Shown: positions 1-6,242, counted from the first letter of the stretch. The stretch: DNA of 11,928 nt from Minisyncoccota bacterium (GCA_938010795.1 CALLVB010000069.1:1-11928), one strand, 5' to 3'. Numbers and translations: made by a program. The notes: generated from the letters alone by a model not told the origin.

Positions 1-549
1 GGTCCAGAAGAAACAGTGCTGCGGACACACTGTACAGCAGTAGATATTCATTATATGGAAGATAATGAGGCTCCTATGCGTGCTCTGGCTCCAGGACGTG
101 TGTTTAGGAATGAAGCTACTGATGCAACTCACGAGGCGCAATTTCACCAGTGGGATGGGTTAGTTGTAGGGGAGAATATCTCTCTTGCAAACCTGAAATA
201 TGTACTGGGTACAGCAGTCAGGAGATTTTTGGGAGATGATTCAATAGGTATCAGGCTGCGACCAGGGTTCTTTCCATTTGTTGAGCCTGGGGTTGAGTTA
301 GACCTCACTTGTTTCAAGTGTGACGGAAGGGAGACTAGCTGTAATGTATGTAAAGGATCAGGCTGGATTGAATTGCTTGGGGCAGGGATGTTGCATCCAA
401 AGGTGCTTGCTTCTGTAGGTATTGATTCTGAAAAATATCAAGCACTTGCGTTTGGACCAGGGTTAGAGCGATTAGTAATGCTCAAGTATGGAGTGGATGA
501 TATTCGTGACTTTTACGATGGAGAGATTCCATTCCTTAGCCAATTTTAA
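1..549 (+). CDS. pheS: phenylalanyl-tRNA synthetase alpha subunit (3' part)
   Basis: Catalytic subunit of the alpha2beta2 cytosolic enzyme that charges tRNA-Phe with phenylalanine using ATP. The reading frame is open from base 1, so the 5' end lies outside the window and 182 C-terminal residues are visible. The class II synthetase motif 2 region is clear (PGRVFRNEATDATHEAQFHQ), as is motif 3 near the C-terminus (FGPGLERLVMLKYGVDDIRD). Between them sits CFKC...CNVCKGSGW, a two-pair cysteine insertion that also occurs in other bacterial PheS proteins. The stop codon lies 10 bases before the pheT start, so the two are almost certainly co-transcribed. Nothing visible looks damaged. Identification is very secure; only the missing N-terminus is unknown. 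Confidence 0.97.
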   Translation, partial: GPEETVLRTHCTAVDIHYMEDNEAPMRALAPGRVFRNEATDATHEAQFHQWDGLVVGENISLANLKYVLGTAVRRFLGDDSIGIRLRPGFFPFVEPGVELDLTCFKCDGRETSCNVCKGSGWIELLGAGMLHPKVLASVGIDSEKYQALAFGPGLERLVMLKYGVDDIRDFYDGEIPFLSQF

Positions 550-559
550 TATTTTAGAC

Positions 560-2503
560 ATGAAATTTTCTTACAACCAATTACAAACATACTTTACTGA
601 CACCTTGCCATCAGCAGAAGAGATTGCAACTACATTAGGTTTGCATGCTTTTGAGCTTGAGGGAGTTGAACAGCTTGAGAACGGAGATACGTTAATTGAG
701 TGGGATATTCTTCCTAACCGTTCTTCGGACTGTCTTTCATATATGGGGATTATTAGAGAAATTGAAGGTTTGTTTCAATTAACACGAGCAGCTACCGATC
801 GTTCATTTGAAACTTCATCAGATATTTCATCCCAAGAGATGATTACACTAAACGTTGAACATCCTGACTTGGTTCCTTTGGCAACTAAGATTTATTTTGA
901 GAATGTGAAGATTGAAGAGTCTCCAGAGTGGCTCAAGACGTTTATGGAATCTCAAGGACAGAGAAGTATTAATAATGTGGTTGATCTCACTAACTACGTG
1001 ATGTTTATTACAGGACAACCTGTTCATGCGTTTGATTATGACAAATTAGCAGGTAGTGATATCACCATTCGGATGGCTCAGGCAGATGAAGAGGTTATTG
1101 ATCTGACAGGTGATACACATGTACTTACTACAGATATTCTTGTGATTGCTGACCAAGAGAAAGCGCTTGATATTGGGGGAGTAAAAGGAGGTGCTATTTC
1201 TGGAGTAGATGAACACACCACAAAGATAATGCTCTCGGCATGTTGTTGGAACCCAGAGCAAATTAGGAAAACAACTAGGTCACTCAAACTTCACACAGAT
1301 GCAAGTAAACGTTTTGAGAACGACGTTCCATTTATGAGAAACAGGATTGCTCGGGACCTCTTTTGTTCATATATGGTGAACGAATTTGGTGCAACTGTAT
1401 CAGATGACCACGTGATCGTCGGGGAAGACACACAAGAACAAACAACGATCGCTCTTAAGGTTTCAGACGTGAATAGGTTGCTTGGGACTGAACTTAATAG
1501 AGATGCTGTGGTCGCACTACTTACACCGTTTGGATTTACTCTTGAAGAAGATACAGATGAGAATGTATTGCACTGTACAAGTCCAGAGGATCGGACAGAT
1601 TTGAATATAAAACAAGACTGGATTGAAGAGGTGGGACGTATCTATGGATACTCAAATATTGTCGAAGCACCAATTGCAGAAGGAGCACAAGTGCAAGCGG
1701 AAAACCCATTTAAGAAGGCACAGTATGCTGTAATTGATGCGTTGGTGTCACAAGGGTTTTACGAGGTGTACAACAGGAGTATTACAACGACAGGAGTAGT
1801 GAAACTAAAAAATCCGTTTACTTCAGAGCTCGGTTCATTACGAGACAATCTGCTCGATTCGCTTAAGGTGCGTGCAGAAAAGAACTTAGTATTTTTGGAC
1901 GAGCCACTGCTTTTTGAGTTTGGGAATGTATTTACGGGAATTACAGGCGAGGTTGTTAATGAGCAAATGAATTTTGCTGGGATTATTGGACGAAGAAAGA
2001 TTAAAGATAAACAAAAAAATGATGTGTTCTTGCAGACAAAAGGATATGTAGAACTTGTGTGTGATGTGATGCATGTTTCCGGGTTAGAGTTTGTAGCTTC
2101 CCAAGAACCAGACACGGTTGCTGACTTGATGCTTGGCGAAGAGAAGATTGGTTTCATGGGAGTAAACTTTTGGGAACTAAATTTCACTAAATTAGTTGAG
2201 GCAGTATCGTTTACTGTTGATTATACAAAGCCATCTAAGTACCCACGAATTGATAGGGATGTTGCAGTCTTTGTTCCAACAGAGACCACTGTCGGGGAAG
2301 TAAGAGATCTCATTGATGAGTTGCTCCCTGCAGAGACACAATCATTTGAATTATTTGATGTGTTTGAAAAAGAAGATAAGAAATCGTTTGCATTTAGAAT
2401 GGTATTCCAGTCACACGAAGATACGTTATCCGACGTGTGGGCTAATGGGGTGATGGATACGGTCTATAAAGCACTAGAGAAAAAAGGATACGAAATTAGA
2501 TAA
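560..2503 (+). CDS. pheT: phenylalanyl-tRNA synthetase beta subunit, short form without N-terminal OB fold
   Basis: Partner of PheS in the alpha2beta2 synthetase; it carries the editing (B3/B4) and anticodon-binding parts. I chose ATG 560 because the protein then opens MKFSYNQLQTYF, the usual PheT N-terminus; an in-frame ATG at 488 would overlap pheS and adds non-homologous residues. The protein has 647 residues against roughly 790-800 in typical bacteria. The deficit falls between about residues 35 and 50, where LEGVEQL runs straight into DTLIEWDILPNRSSDCLS, so the EMAP/OB tRNA-binding domain is absent. The B3/B4 domain spans about 105-280 (NNVVDLTNYVM, GQPVHAFD, GGVKGG, DASKRFE) and B5 about 295-370 (DWIEEVGRIYGY). 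A catalytic-like domain follows, then a ferredoxin-fold anticodon-binding domain at about 556-647 (SKYPRIDRDVAVFV). No SD site precedes the start. Confidence 0.95.
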   Translation: MKFSYNQLQTYFTDTLPSAEEIATTLGLHAFELEGVEQLENGDTLIEWDILPNRSSDCLSYMGIIREIEGLFQLTRAATDRSFETSSDISSQEMITLNVEHPDLVPLATKIYFENVKIEESPEWLKTFMESQGQRSINNVVDLTNYVMFITGQPVHAFDYDKLAGSDITIRMAQADEEVIDLTGDTHVLTTDILVIADQEKALDIGGVKGGAISGVDEHTTKIMLSACCWNPEQIRKTTRSLKLHTDASKRFENDVPFMRNRIARDLFCSYMVNEFGATVSDDHVIVGEDTQEQTTIALKVSDVNRLLGTELNRDAVVALLTPFGFTLEEDTDENVLHCTSPEDRTDLNIKQDWIEEVGRIYGYSNIVEAPIAEGAQVQAENPFKKAQYAVIDALVSQGFYEVYNRSITTTGVVKLKNPFTSELGSLRDNLLDSLKVRAEKNLVFLDEPLLFEFGNVFTGITGEVVNEQMNFAGIIGRRKIKDKQKNDVFLQTKGYVELVCDVMHVSGLEFVASQEPDTVADLMLGEEKIGFMGVNFWELNFTKLVEAVSFTVDYTKPSKYPRIDRDVAVFVPTETTVGEVRDLIDELLPAETQSFELFDVFEKEDKKSFAFRMVFQSHEDTLSDVWANGVMDTVYKALEKKGYEIR

Positions 2504-2540
2504 AATAATAAAAACAGGGCAGAGCCCTGTTTTTATTATT
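2504..2540 (+). terminator. intrinsic terminator after pheST
   Basis: A perfect 17-bp stem (2504-2520 with 2524-2540) with a 3-base AGA loop begins immediately after the pheT stop codon. The core is CAGGGC/GCCCTG, flanked by an A-run on the left and a T-run on the right, so it could work in both directions. It separates pheST from ndk. Confidence 0.9.
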
Positions 2541-2546
2541 TCTATT

Positions 2547-2555
2547 TGTTATTAT
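2547..2555 (+). promoter_or_regulatory. extended -10 promoter candidate for ndk
   Basis: TG-T-TATTAT has the extended -10 form, and the same nine bases recur before the gene at 3842. No convincing -35 box is visible. The predicted start is near 2562, leaving a leader of about 22 bases without an SD site before the ndk ATG. Confidence 0.45.
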
Positions 2556-2584
2556 TGCGAGTAATTAACCATTAATAAAATACT

Positions 2585-3175
2585 ATGATTGAAAGAAGCT
2601 TAATTATCTTAAAGCCAGATGCGGTACAACGTTCACTTATCGGTGAGATTATTGCACGTTTTGAGCGAAAGGGACTGAAGGTAACAGGTCTTAAACTAGC
2701 GGTTGCAACAGAGGAGCAAGTATTTGCTCACTATAATAAAGACGATGCGTGGTTTTTGAAGAAGGGAGAAGGAGTTGTAAAAGATAGAGAGTCAGCTGGT
2801 CTACCAATTGAAAAAGAAGCAATTGAGTACGGACGAGACATCATTGGCGGGATTGCAAAATACATCACAGCAGGACCAGTAGTAATGATGGTAGTTGAAG
2901 GTCACAAAGCCACAGCAGTTGTAACTAAATTAGTTGGTGAGACAGAACCTGCAGAAGCAGAAGTTGGAACAATTCGTGGAGACTACACTATTGATTCATA
3001 CTCACTATCAGCAATTGATGACAGGGCGGTTCGAAACTTAGTTCACTGTTCAGAAGACGCAGAAGAAGGAAAGCGAGAAACAGCTATCTGGTTTAACGAA
3101 GATGAATTAATGAAATATTCAATCATCCAAGAAAAGATCATGTATGACGTGAATCTTGATGGAATTATGGAATAG
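2585..3175 (+). CDS. ndk: nucleoside diphosphate kinase, enlarged form
   Basis: Transfers the gamma phosphate between nucleoside di- and triphosphates through a phosphohistidine, keeping NTP and dNTP pools balanced in the cytoplasm. The N-terminus IERSLIILKPDAVQRSLIGE is the canonical Ndk start, and GTIRGDY at about 128-134 is the conserved nucleotide-binding segment. The active-site histidine is His154 in NLVHCSED, followed by KRETAIWF. At 196 residues it is some 50 longer than the usual ~140. One insertion of about 30-35 residues follows HY at 49-50 (roughly 51-85), a shorter one precedes the active site (about 138-150), and there is extra sequence at the C-terminus. Core motifs are intact, so I expect activity. 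It is a single-gene unit between two terminators. No SD site is visible. Confidence 0.93.
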   Translation: MIERSLIILKPDAVQRSLIGEIIARFERKGLKVTGLKLAVATEEQVFAHYNKDDAWFLKKGEGVVKDRESAGLPIEKEAIEYGRDIIGGIAKYITAGPVVMMVVEGHKATAVVTKLVGETEPAEAEVGTIRGDYTIDSYSLSAIDDRAVRNLVHCSEDAEEGKRETAIWFNEDELMKYSIIQEKIMYDVNLDGIME

Positions 3176-3197
3176 AGATTTCTATAGAGACAGAATC

Positions 3198-3223
3198 ACA
3201 AAGCGGGCGTACGCCCGCTTTGT
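3198..3223 (+). terminator. palindromic terminator after ndk
   Basis: A 26-base perfect palindrome, with an 11-bp stem (ACAAAGCGGGC with its complement) closed by a GTAC loop. The trailing T-run is weak. The extended -10 promoter of the next gene starts inside the right arm, so terminator and promoter are fused. Confidence 0.75.
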
Positions 3224-3229
3224 TATACT
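3221..3229 (+). promoter_or_regulatory. extended -10 promoter, probably leaderless, for the ASCH gene
   Basis: TG-T-TATACT lies with only 6 bases between the -10 hexamer and the ATG at 3236. The transcript would therefore start at or next to the start codon. The TG overlaps the ndk terminator stem. No SD site exists. Confidence 0.65.
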
Positions 3230-3235
3230 TATTTT

Positions 3236-3565
3236 ATGAAGACACTTAAGTTTAAACCTCATCTTTGCCAACAGATTCTTGATGGAGAAAAAACAGCAAC
3301 ATGGAGATTGTTTGATGATAAGGATTTAGAAGAGGGAGATGAGATCAATTTCGTGAACAAAGAGACTTTAGAATCTTTTGGAAAAGGTTATATCAAGGAG
3401 TTAAAAATCAAAAGTTTGGGAACACTAGTTGAGGGTGATTGGGAGGGGCACGAAAGGTTTGCATCAGAGGAGGAAATGTACGAAACGTACAAAAGTTACT
3501 ATGGTGATAAGGTCGGACCTGACTCAGAGTTGAAGATAATTGATTTTAGTTTTAAACCCGATTAG
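3236..3565 (+). CDS. ASCH-domain (PUA-like) protein
   Basis: Small 109-residue protein covering a single ASCH domain, a PUA-like beta-barrel associated with RNA or nucleoside binding. The visible pattern is the family signature GEKTATWR at 17-24, then GDEINFVN (34-41) and GHERF (71-75), followed by an acidic helix and a terminal strand (ELKIIDFSF). Members such as E. coli YqfB hydrolyse N4-acetylcytidine with a Lys-Thr-Glu triad. Lys19, Thr22 and Glu73 sit at comparable positions here, so an amidohydrolase role is possible but only inferred; an RNA-binding regulator is equally plausible. The gene has its own apparently leaderless promoter, and no terminator separates it from the ncRNA promoter 42 bases downstream. 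Confidence 0.85.
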   Translation: MKTLKFKPHLCQQILDGEKTATWRLFDDKDLEEGDEINFVNKETLESFGKGYIKELKIKSLGTLVEGDWEGHERFASEEEMYETYKSYYGDKVGPDSELKIIDFSFKPD

Positions 3566-3604
3566 TTTAGAAGTAATTATTCACATGTTGGTAAGTTCGT
3601 GGAG

Positions 3605-3613
3605 TGCTATAAT
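3605..3613 (+). promoter_or_regulatory. extended -10 promoter of the ncRNA
   Basis: TG-C-TATAAT is a perfect extended -10 element. The predicted start, around 3620, coincides with the first base of the closing stem of the structured RNA, which supports both calls. Confidence 0.75.
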
Positions 3614-3619
3614 CTAAAG

Positions 3620-3783
3620 GTGAGTCGTATTCAAGAAGTAACTAGCTACTTATCTCTAGGGGAGCTGTAGTTCGCATGGGCCCTTGGTCTATGCTTCAGG
3701 CACCCACGTTACACAACACTAGGGTACTTCTTGTTCGCGGCTCATAACTAAAAACAGATGCGTACGCATCTGTTTTTAGTTAT
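3620..3783 (+). ncRNA. structured non-coding RNA, class unassigned (6S-like candidate)
   Basis: About 164 nt lie between a perfect extended -10 promoter and a strong terminator, without a credible ORF. A closing stem pairs TGAGTCG (3621-3627) with CGGCTCA (3738-3744). After a symmetric 4x4 internal loop comes a perfect 9-bp stem, CAAGAAGTA (3632-3640) with TACTTCTTG (3725-3733). A large bulge follows at 3641-3653, then CTCTAG (3654-3659) pairs with CTAGGG (3719-3724). At the tip is a 9-bp hairpin, GCATGGGCC (3674-3682) with GGTCTATGC (3686-3694). A long rod with a central bulge recalls 6S RNA, the RNA polymerase-binding regulator, but I cannot confirm that by hand. I see no SRP-RNA core, no tmRNA tag ORF with tRNA-like ends and no RNase P core. 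Being an RNA gene is likely; the class is open. Confidence 0.7.
3744..3783 (+). terminator. perfect 40-bp palindromic terminator of the ncRNA
   Basis: Bases 3744-3783 are a perfect palindrome centred on GT|AC. The GC core is CAGATGCG/CGCATCTG, flanked by A5 and T5 and then AGTTAT. It ends the ncRNA transcript and, being symmetric, would stop transcription from either side. Its first base is shared with the last base of the RNA closing stem. Confidence 0.88.
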
Positions 3784-3802
3784 TTGCGTTGTGTATTAAA
3801 AT

Positions 3803-3811
3803 TGTTATTAT
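3803..3811 (+). promoter_or_regulatory. extended -10 promoter candidate for the gene at 3842
   Basis: TG-T-TATTAT lies 30 bases before the ATG, with a weak -35 candidate TTGCGT at 3784-3789 (16-base spacer). A transcript starting near 3818 would include the SD site at 3831-3835. Confidence 0.45.
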
Positions 3812-3841
3812 AGACTTTGTCAAATTTAAAAGGAGACGATT

Positions 3842-4360
3842 ATGGCGTATGTGCCTCACGTGCAAGATAAAAAATACCTAGAATCCCTGTCGACTGTTCT
3901 TTCGCGGGAAGCAGATCATTATGATCTTGCAGAAAGTCTTATTGAGAGTGCTCAAAAATACCTCGAAAACGATAATCCATCTGGTGTTTTCTCTCACTGT
4001 ATTACACCAAATATTCAACGATATGCGGGTTTTGTAGAAGCGGTTGACGCAATCTATAGGATGCCGGTGGGTGATAGAGAGATGGCTATATCAGATAATT
4101 TTAGAGATATCATTATTCAAACAGCCACAAAAATATTACACCATGACGGAATTAATTCAGGGATACTTAGTTTCATGGATGCGCAAGCGGTATTTCATTG
4201 TTTACGCTTATTGGGAGGAGATGTTCCGATAGAACTCGTATATCAACTTTCTGGGATCGTTAATCGTTGTCTCAGAGAGAACGAGAACCAAGAGGGTACT
4301 CCATGGGTTCAACAGACACGTGACCTCATGGATGAACGATTCTCTGATGTTCTTGTATAA
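3842..4360 (+). CDS. hypothetical protein, 172 aa, soluble, mostly helical
   Basis: I do not recognise this protein. The start is well supported by AGGAG at 3831-3835, six bases before the ATG, and the frame is long relative to others here. The protein is acidic and looks alpha-helical throughout, with no signal peptide, membrane segment or obvious catalytic motif. Features that might help a search are FSHCITPNIQRYAGFVEAVD near 50-70, TKILHHDGINSG near 95-107, and a C-terminal stretch with LLGGDVPIELVYQLSGIVNR. It forms a unit of its own between the ncRNA terminator and a hairpin terminator. It is one of the few genes in the window with a clear SD site. A helical scaffold or regulator would fit, but that is a guess. 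Confidence 0.8.
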   Translation: MAYVPHVQDKKYLESLSTVLSREADHYDLAESLIESAQKYLENDNPSGVFSHCITPNIQRYAGFVEAVDAIYRMPVGDREMAISDNFRDIIIQTATKILHHDGINSGILSFMDAQAVFHCLRLLGGDVPIELVYQLSGIVNRCLRENENQEGTPWVQQTRDLMDERFSDVLV

Positions 4361-4366
4361 AAGTAG

Positions 4367-4397
4367 TGGGCTCCCGGCGATGTCGGGCCCATTTTTT
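4367..4397 (+). terminator. intrinsic terminator after the 172-aa gene
   Basis: The stem TGGG...CCCA is stacked on CCCGGC/GTCGGG, with a two-base CT bulge on the left and a GAT loop, followed by six T residues (4392-4397). It begins 7 bases after the stop codon. Confidence 0.88.
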
Positions 4398-4404
4398 ATT
4401 GCTG

Positions 4405-4413
4405 TGTTAGGAT
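4405..4413 (+). promoter_or_regulatory. extended -10 promoter candidate, probably leaderless, for the membrane protein gene
   Basis: TG-T-TAGGAT has a hexamer that matches TATAAT at 4 of 6 positions. It ends 6 bases before the ATG at 4420, the same spacing as at the ASCH gene. No SD site is present, so a leaderless message is the simplest reading. Confidence 0.45.
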
Positions 4414-4419
4414 TAACTA

Positions 4420-4872
4420 ATGAGTAAAATATTTAGTTTTATTTCTAACTTTTTTGACAGAAGGATTTACATCTTCTGTTTTCTCTTTGCAGCACTTCTT
4501 GTGTTTGATTTAATTGCTATTAAGTACTATTTATATTGGCATTTTAGATGGATTGATATCCCTGTACACTTTTTGGGAGGATTCTTTTTAGGTGCATTAT
4601 TCTTTTATCTTGTGTTCTCAAACTTACGTACTAAAAAAATGATTGGATTAGCACGTACGAACAAGAATATATTTGTGATCTCAGTTGTGATGGTATTTAT
4701 TGCTGCTGTAGTATGGGAAGTAGTTGAGTGGATAGCAGGGAGGACGTCATGGTCAGCAGCCTATGTGCCAGATACCACACTCGACTTGATTGCAGGAACC
4801 GCAGGAGGGTATTTGTTTTATCTATTCTATGGAGCTATTAGAGACATGATCCGGAATGATCCAGTGTTGTAA
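4420..4872 (+). CDS. four-helix membrane protein, DUF2238/VanZ-like
   Basis: Integral membrane protein of 150 residues with four predicted helices at about 16-36, 48-68, 83-105 and 120-140. Polar residues inside or beside helices form the pattern known from DUF2238 (YjdF-type) and VanZ-like proteins: Asp46 and His50 in WIDIPVHFLGG, Glu100 and Glu103 in VVWEVVEWIAG, and Asp118 and Asp122 in PDTTLDLIAGTAGG. Such a cluster of acidic residues and a histidine facing one another could bind a metal or act on a lipid or glycan, but the biochemistry of these families is poorly known and no substrate can be named. The gene is monocistronic, with a promoter about 6 bases before the ATG and a terminator starting at its stop codon. 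Confidence 0.82.
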   Translation: MSKIFSFISNFFDRRIYIFCFLFAALLVFDLIAIKYYLYWHFRWIDIPVHFLGGFFLGALFFYLVFSNLRTKKMIGLARTNKNIFVISVVMVFIAAVVWEVVEWIAGRTSWSAAYVPDTTLDLIAGTAGGYLFYLFYGAIRDMIRNDPVL

Positions 4873-4911
4873 TTAAAAAGAGCGACACCTTCGGTGTCAC
4901 TCTTTTTAATT
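4871..4911 (+). terminator. terminator after the membrane protein gene
   Basis: Long stem of AATTAAAAAGAG with its complement plus GACACC/GGTGTC, one C-A mismatch and a TTC loop. It overlaps the stop codon. The symmetric A- and T-runs would let it act in both directions between the convergent genes. Confidence 0.9.
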
Positions 4912-4937
4912 ATTTTTACAACCACTGATTATCCTTT

Positions 4938-5055
4938 TATCCTTAAATTGGATGTGATTTGAGGAGACAAGAAAAAACTTTCCAAAGATGTACGAGATTG
5001 TACTTCGAGGAAAGTTTTTTTGTAGGCGACAATGAAGCGCGCCAATTTTAGGATA
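4938..5055 (-). repeat. interrupted inverted repeat enclosing the S1-gene terminator
   Basis: The 14-base arms at 4938-4951 (TATCCTTAAATTGG) and 5042-5055 are complementary at 13 of 14 positions. They enclose the 12-bp terminator hairpin at 4972-5020. The right arm starts directly after the S1-gene stop codon, so in the minus-strand RNA the whole 3' end could fold into one nested structure. Confidence 0.6.
4972..5020 (-). terminator. bidirectional terminator of the S1 gene
   Basis: A 12-bp stem (4972-4983 with 5009-5020: AAAAAACTTTCC and complement) encloses an inner GTAC...GTAC hairpin. Read on the minus strand it ends in a run of U residues 38-86 bases after the S1 stop codon. It differs in loop size from the compact terminators elsewhere but resembles the one after gyrA. 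Confidence 0.8.
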
Positions 5056-5057
5056 AT

Positions 5058-6140
5058 CTATTTTTGTAGAGATAATGTCATCTTTTGCTTATCAGCATCA
5101 AACACATTAATCTTGAATTTATATGATGTTCCAAGAGACAGTTCGCTCTTAAGTGCATCAAGTGTTTCAAAGTCTGATACGTGAACAAGTCCTGCAACTC
5201 CTTCTTCAACAGATACCAGGGCTCCATGTTCGTTGTATCGGATTACTACCGCTTCAACTTCTTGGTCTTTCTTGTATTTGTCTTTTACTACTGACCAAGG
5301 GTTGTCTTTAAGTGCCTTGATAGATAATGATACTTTTGAAGGTTCTACTTCAATAATTTTCACTTCTACTTCATCACCAACTTTGTACATTTTTTCTGGA
5401 TGCTCAACTAGTGACCATGAAATTTCAGAGATGTGTACTAGACCTTCTAGGTTATCTGCAACTCGTACAAATACTCCAAAGTCTACAACTCCAGTTACTG
5501 AACCAGTAACTTTGTCTCCCACATTGTATAGCTCAGTAAGATCTTGTTTAGGTCCTCCTGATGATCGCCTGGCTTGTGGCCGTTTTGCTCCATCATGTTT
5601 TTCAGAGAAGATAAGTTTTTCTTCTTGTGGATCAACAGTAATGATTTGTACATCAATTTTGTTTCCAACAAGCTTCTCAAGTTCGAGTAGGATTCGAGCT
5701 TTATCACCACCTGATACTTGCGGGTAGTTGTTTGGTCCAAGCTGTGAAGCTGGTAGGAATCCTCGGACTCCTTGCCATGTGATCATAAGACCACCTTTGT
5801 TTGCTTCTTGTACCGGTAGAGAAAGCACAGTCCCATCTTTCATGTAGTCTGCTGCTTCTTTCCAGATTGTTGCTTTCCGAGCTTCCTTAAGAGAAAGTTC
5901 GATATATCCTTCTTCACCTTCAAGTTCTACTACTTGTGCAGTAATAGTGTCTCCGATGTTAATGTTTTTAATAATGTCTTTAATCGTAAGAAATTCACGT
6001 CCAAAGATGATTCCTGTTCCAAAAGGAGAGAGGTCAATAAACATTGAGTTTCTATCAATGTCTAGAACAACTCCTTCTGCATTGTCTCCAACAGCAAATG
6101 GCACTGCCACTCCGTCAAAGATGGTATTCATTTCACTCAT
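5058..6140 (-). CDS. rpsA: 30S ribosomal protein S1 (four S1 repeats)
   Basis: RNA-binding protein of the small ribosomal subunit that helps recruit and unfold mRNA, important where messages lack SD sites, as most here do. The 360 residues contain four OB-type S1 domains at about 15-86, 101-180, 206-276 and 291-359. The third is the most canonical (VGDKVTGSVTGVVDFGVFV, then GLVHISEISW). A basic, serine-glycine rich linker at about 183-198 separates domains 2 and 3. Four repeats instead of the six of E. coli is a usual short form. The start at 6140 has no SD site; Met4 is a possible alternative. It is transcribed alone, with a ~124-base leader described separately. YfhA/GspC-like S1-repeat proteins are less likely given the domain number and order. 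Confidence 0.88.
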   Translation of the reverse strand: MSEMNTIFDGVAVPFAVGDNAEGVVLDIDRNSMFIDLSPFGTGIIFGREFLTIKDIIKNINIGDTITAQVVELEGEEGYIELSLKEARKATIWKEAADYMKDGTVLSLPVQEANKGGLMITWQGVRGFLPASQLGPNNYPQVSGGDKARILLELEKLVGNKIDVQIITVDPQEEKLIFSEKHDGAKRPQARRSSGGPKQDLTELYNVGDKVTGSVTGVVDFGVFVRVADNLEGLVHISEISWSLVEHPEKMYKVGDEVEVKIIEVEPSKVSLSIKALKDNPWSVVKDKYKKDQEVEAVVIRYNEHGALVSVEEGVAGLVHVSDFETLDALKSELSLGTSYKFKINVFDADKQKMTLSLQK

Positions 6141-6150
6141 AAATTGTTTT

Positions 6151-6209
6151 AAGTAGTTGGAATATATAACTGCTACTTCCCGTTGCTCTAAGCCATAATC
6201 ACGAAGTAG
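6151..6209 (-). promoter_or_regulatory. S1-gene leader with two mutually exclusive hairpins
   Basis: Read on the minus strand, three segments occur in order: CTACTTC (6209-6203), GAAGTAG (6179-6173) and CTACTT (6156-6151). The middle one can pair with the first (7 bp) or with the third (6 bp), and the latter hairpin ends just 10 bases before the ATG. This is the layout of a switching leader. It fits the known autoregulation of S1 synthesis in other bacteria, although the mechanism here is inferred. Confidence 0.5.
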
Positions 6210-6211
6210 TG

Positions 6212-6235
6212 TTAGCTATATATACACTTTGCTAA
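6212..6235. repeat. TTAGC/GCTAA inverted repeat, distal copy
   Basis: TTAGC (6212-6216) and GCTAA (6231-6235) form an inverted repeat in the divergent intergenic region. The same motif pair recurs at 6293-6324, so four copies occur within about 115 bases. Confidence 0.4.
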
Positions 6236-6242
6236 TACTGAT

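Noticed and set aside
488..559. In-frame upstream start for pheT
   Set aside because: It overlaps pheS by 62 bases and adds residues with no similarity to PheT, while ATG 560 gives the standard MKFSYNQL start.
1046..2187. Several minus-strand frames inside pheT
   Set aside because: They are antisense shadows of a strongly conserved gene, rich in serine and cysteine, with no promoter or SD site.
3620..3783. Identification of the ncRNA as SRP RNA, tmRNA or RNase P RNA
   Set aside because: The conserved SRP tetraloop core, a tag ORF with tRNA-like ends and the RNase P core motifs were all looked for and not seen.
4044..4232. 62-aa plus-strand frame inside the 172-aa gene
   Set aside because: It lies in another frame of a gene with a good SD site and has no initiation signal.
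5233..5727. 164-aa plus-strand frame opposite the S1 gene
   Set aside because: It is serine/threonine-rich antisense of conserved S1 repeats.
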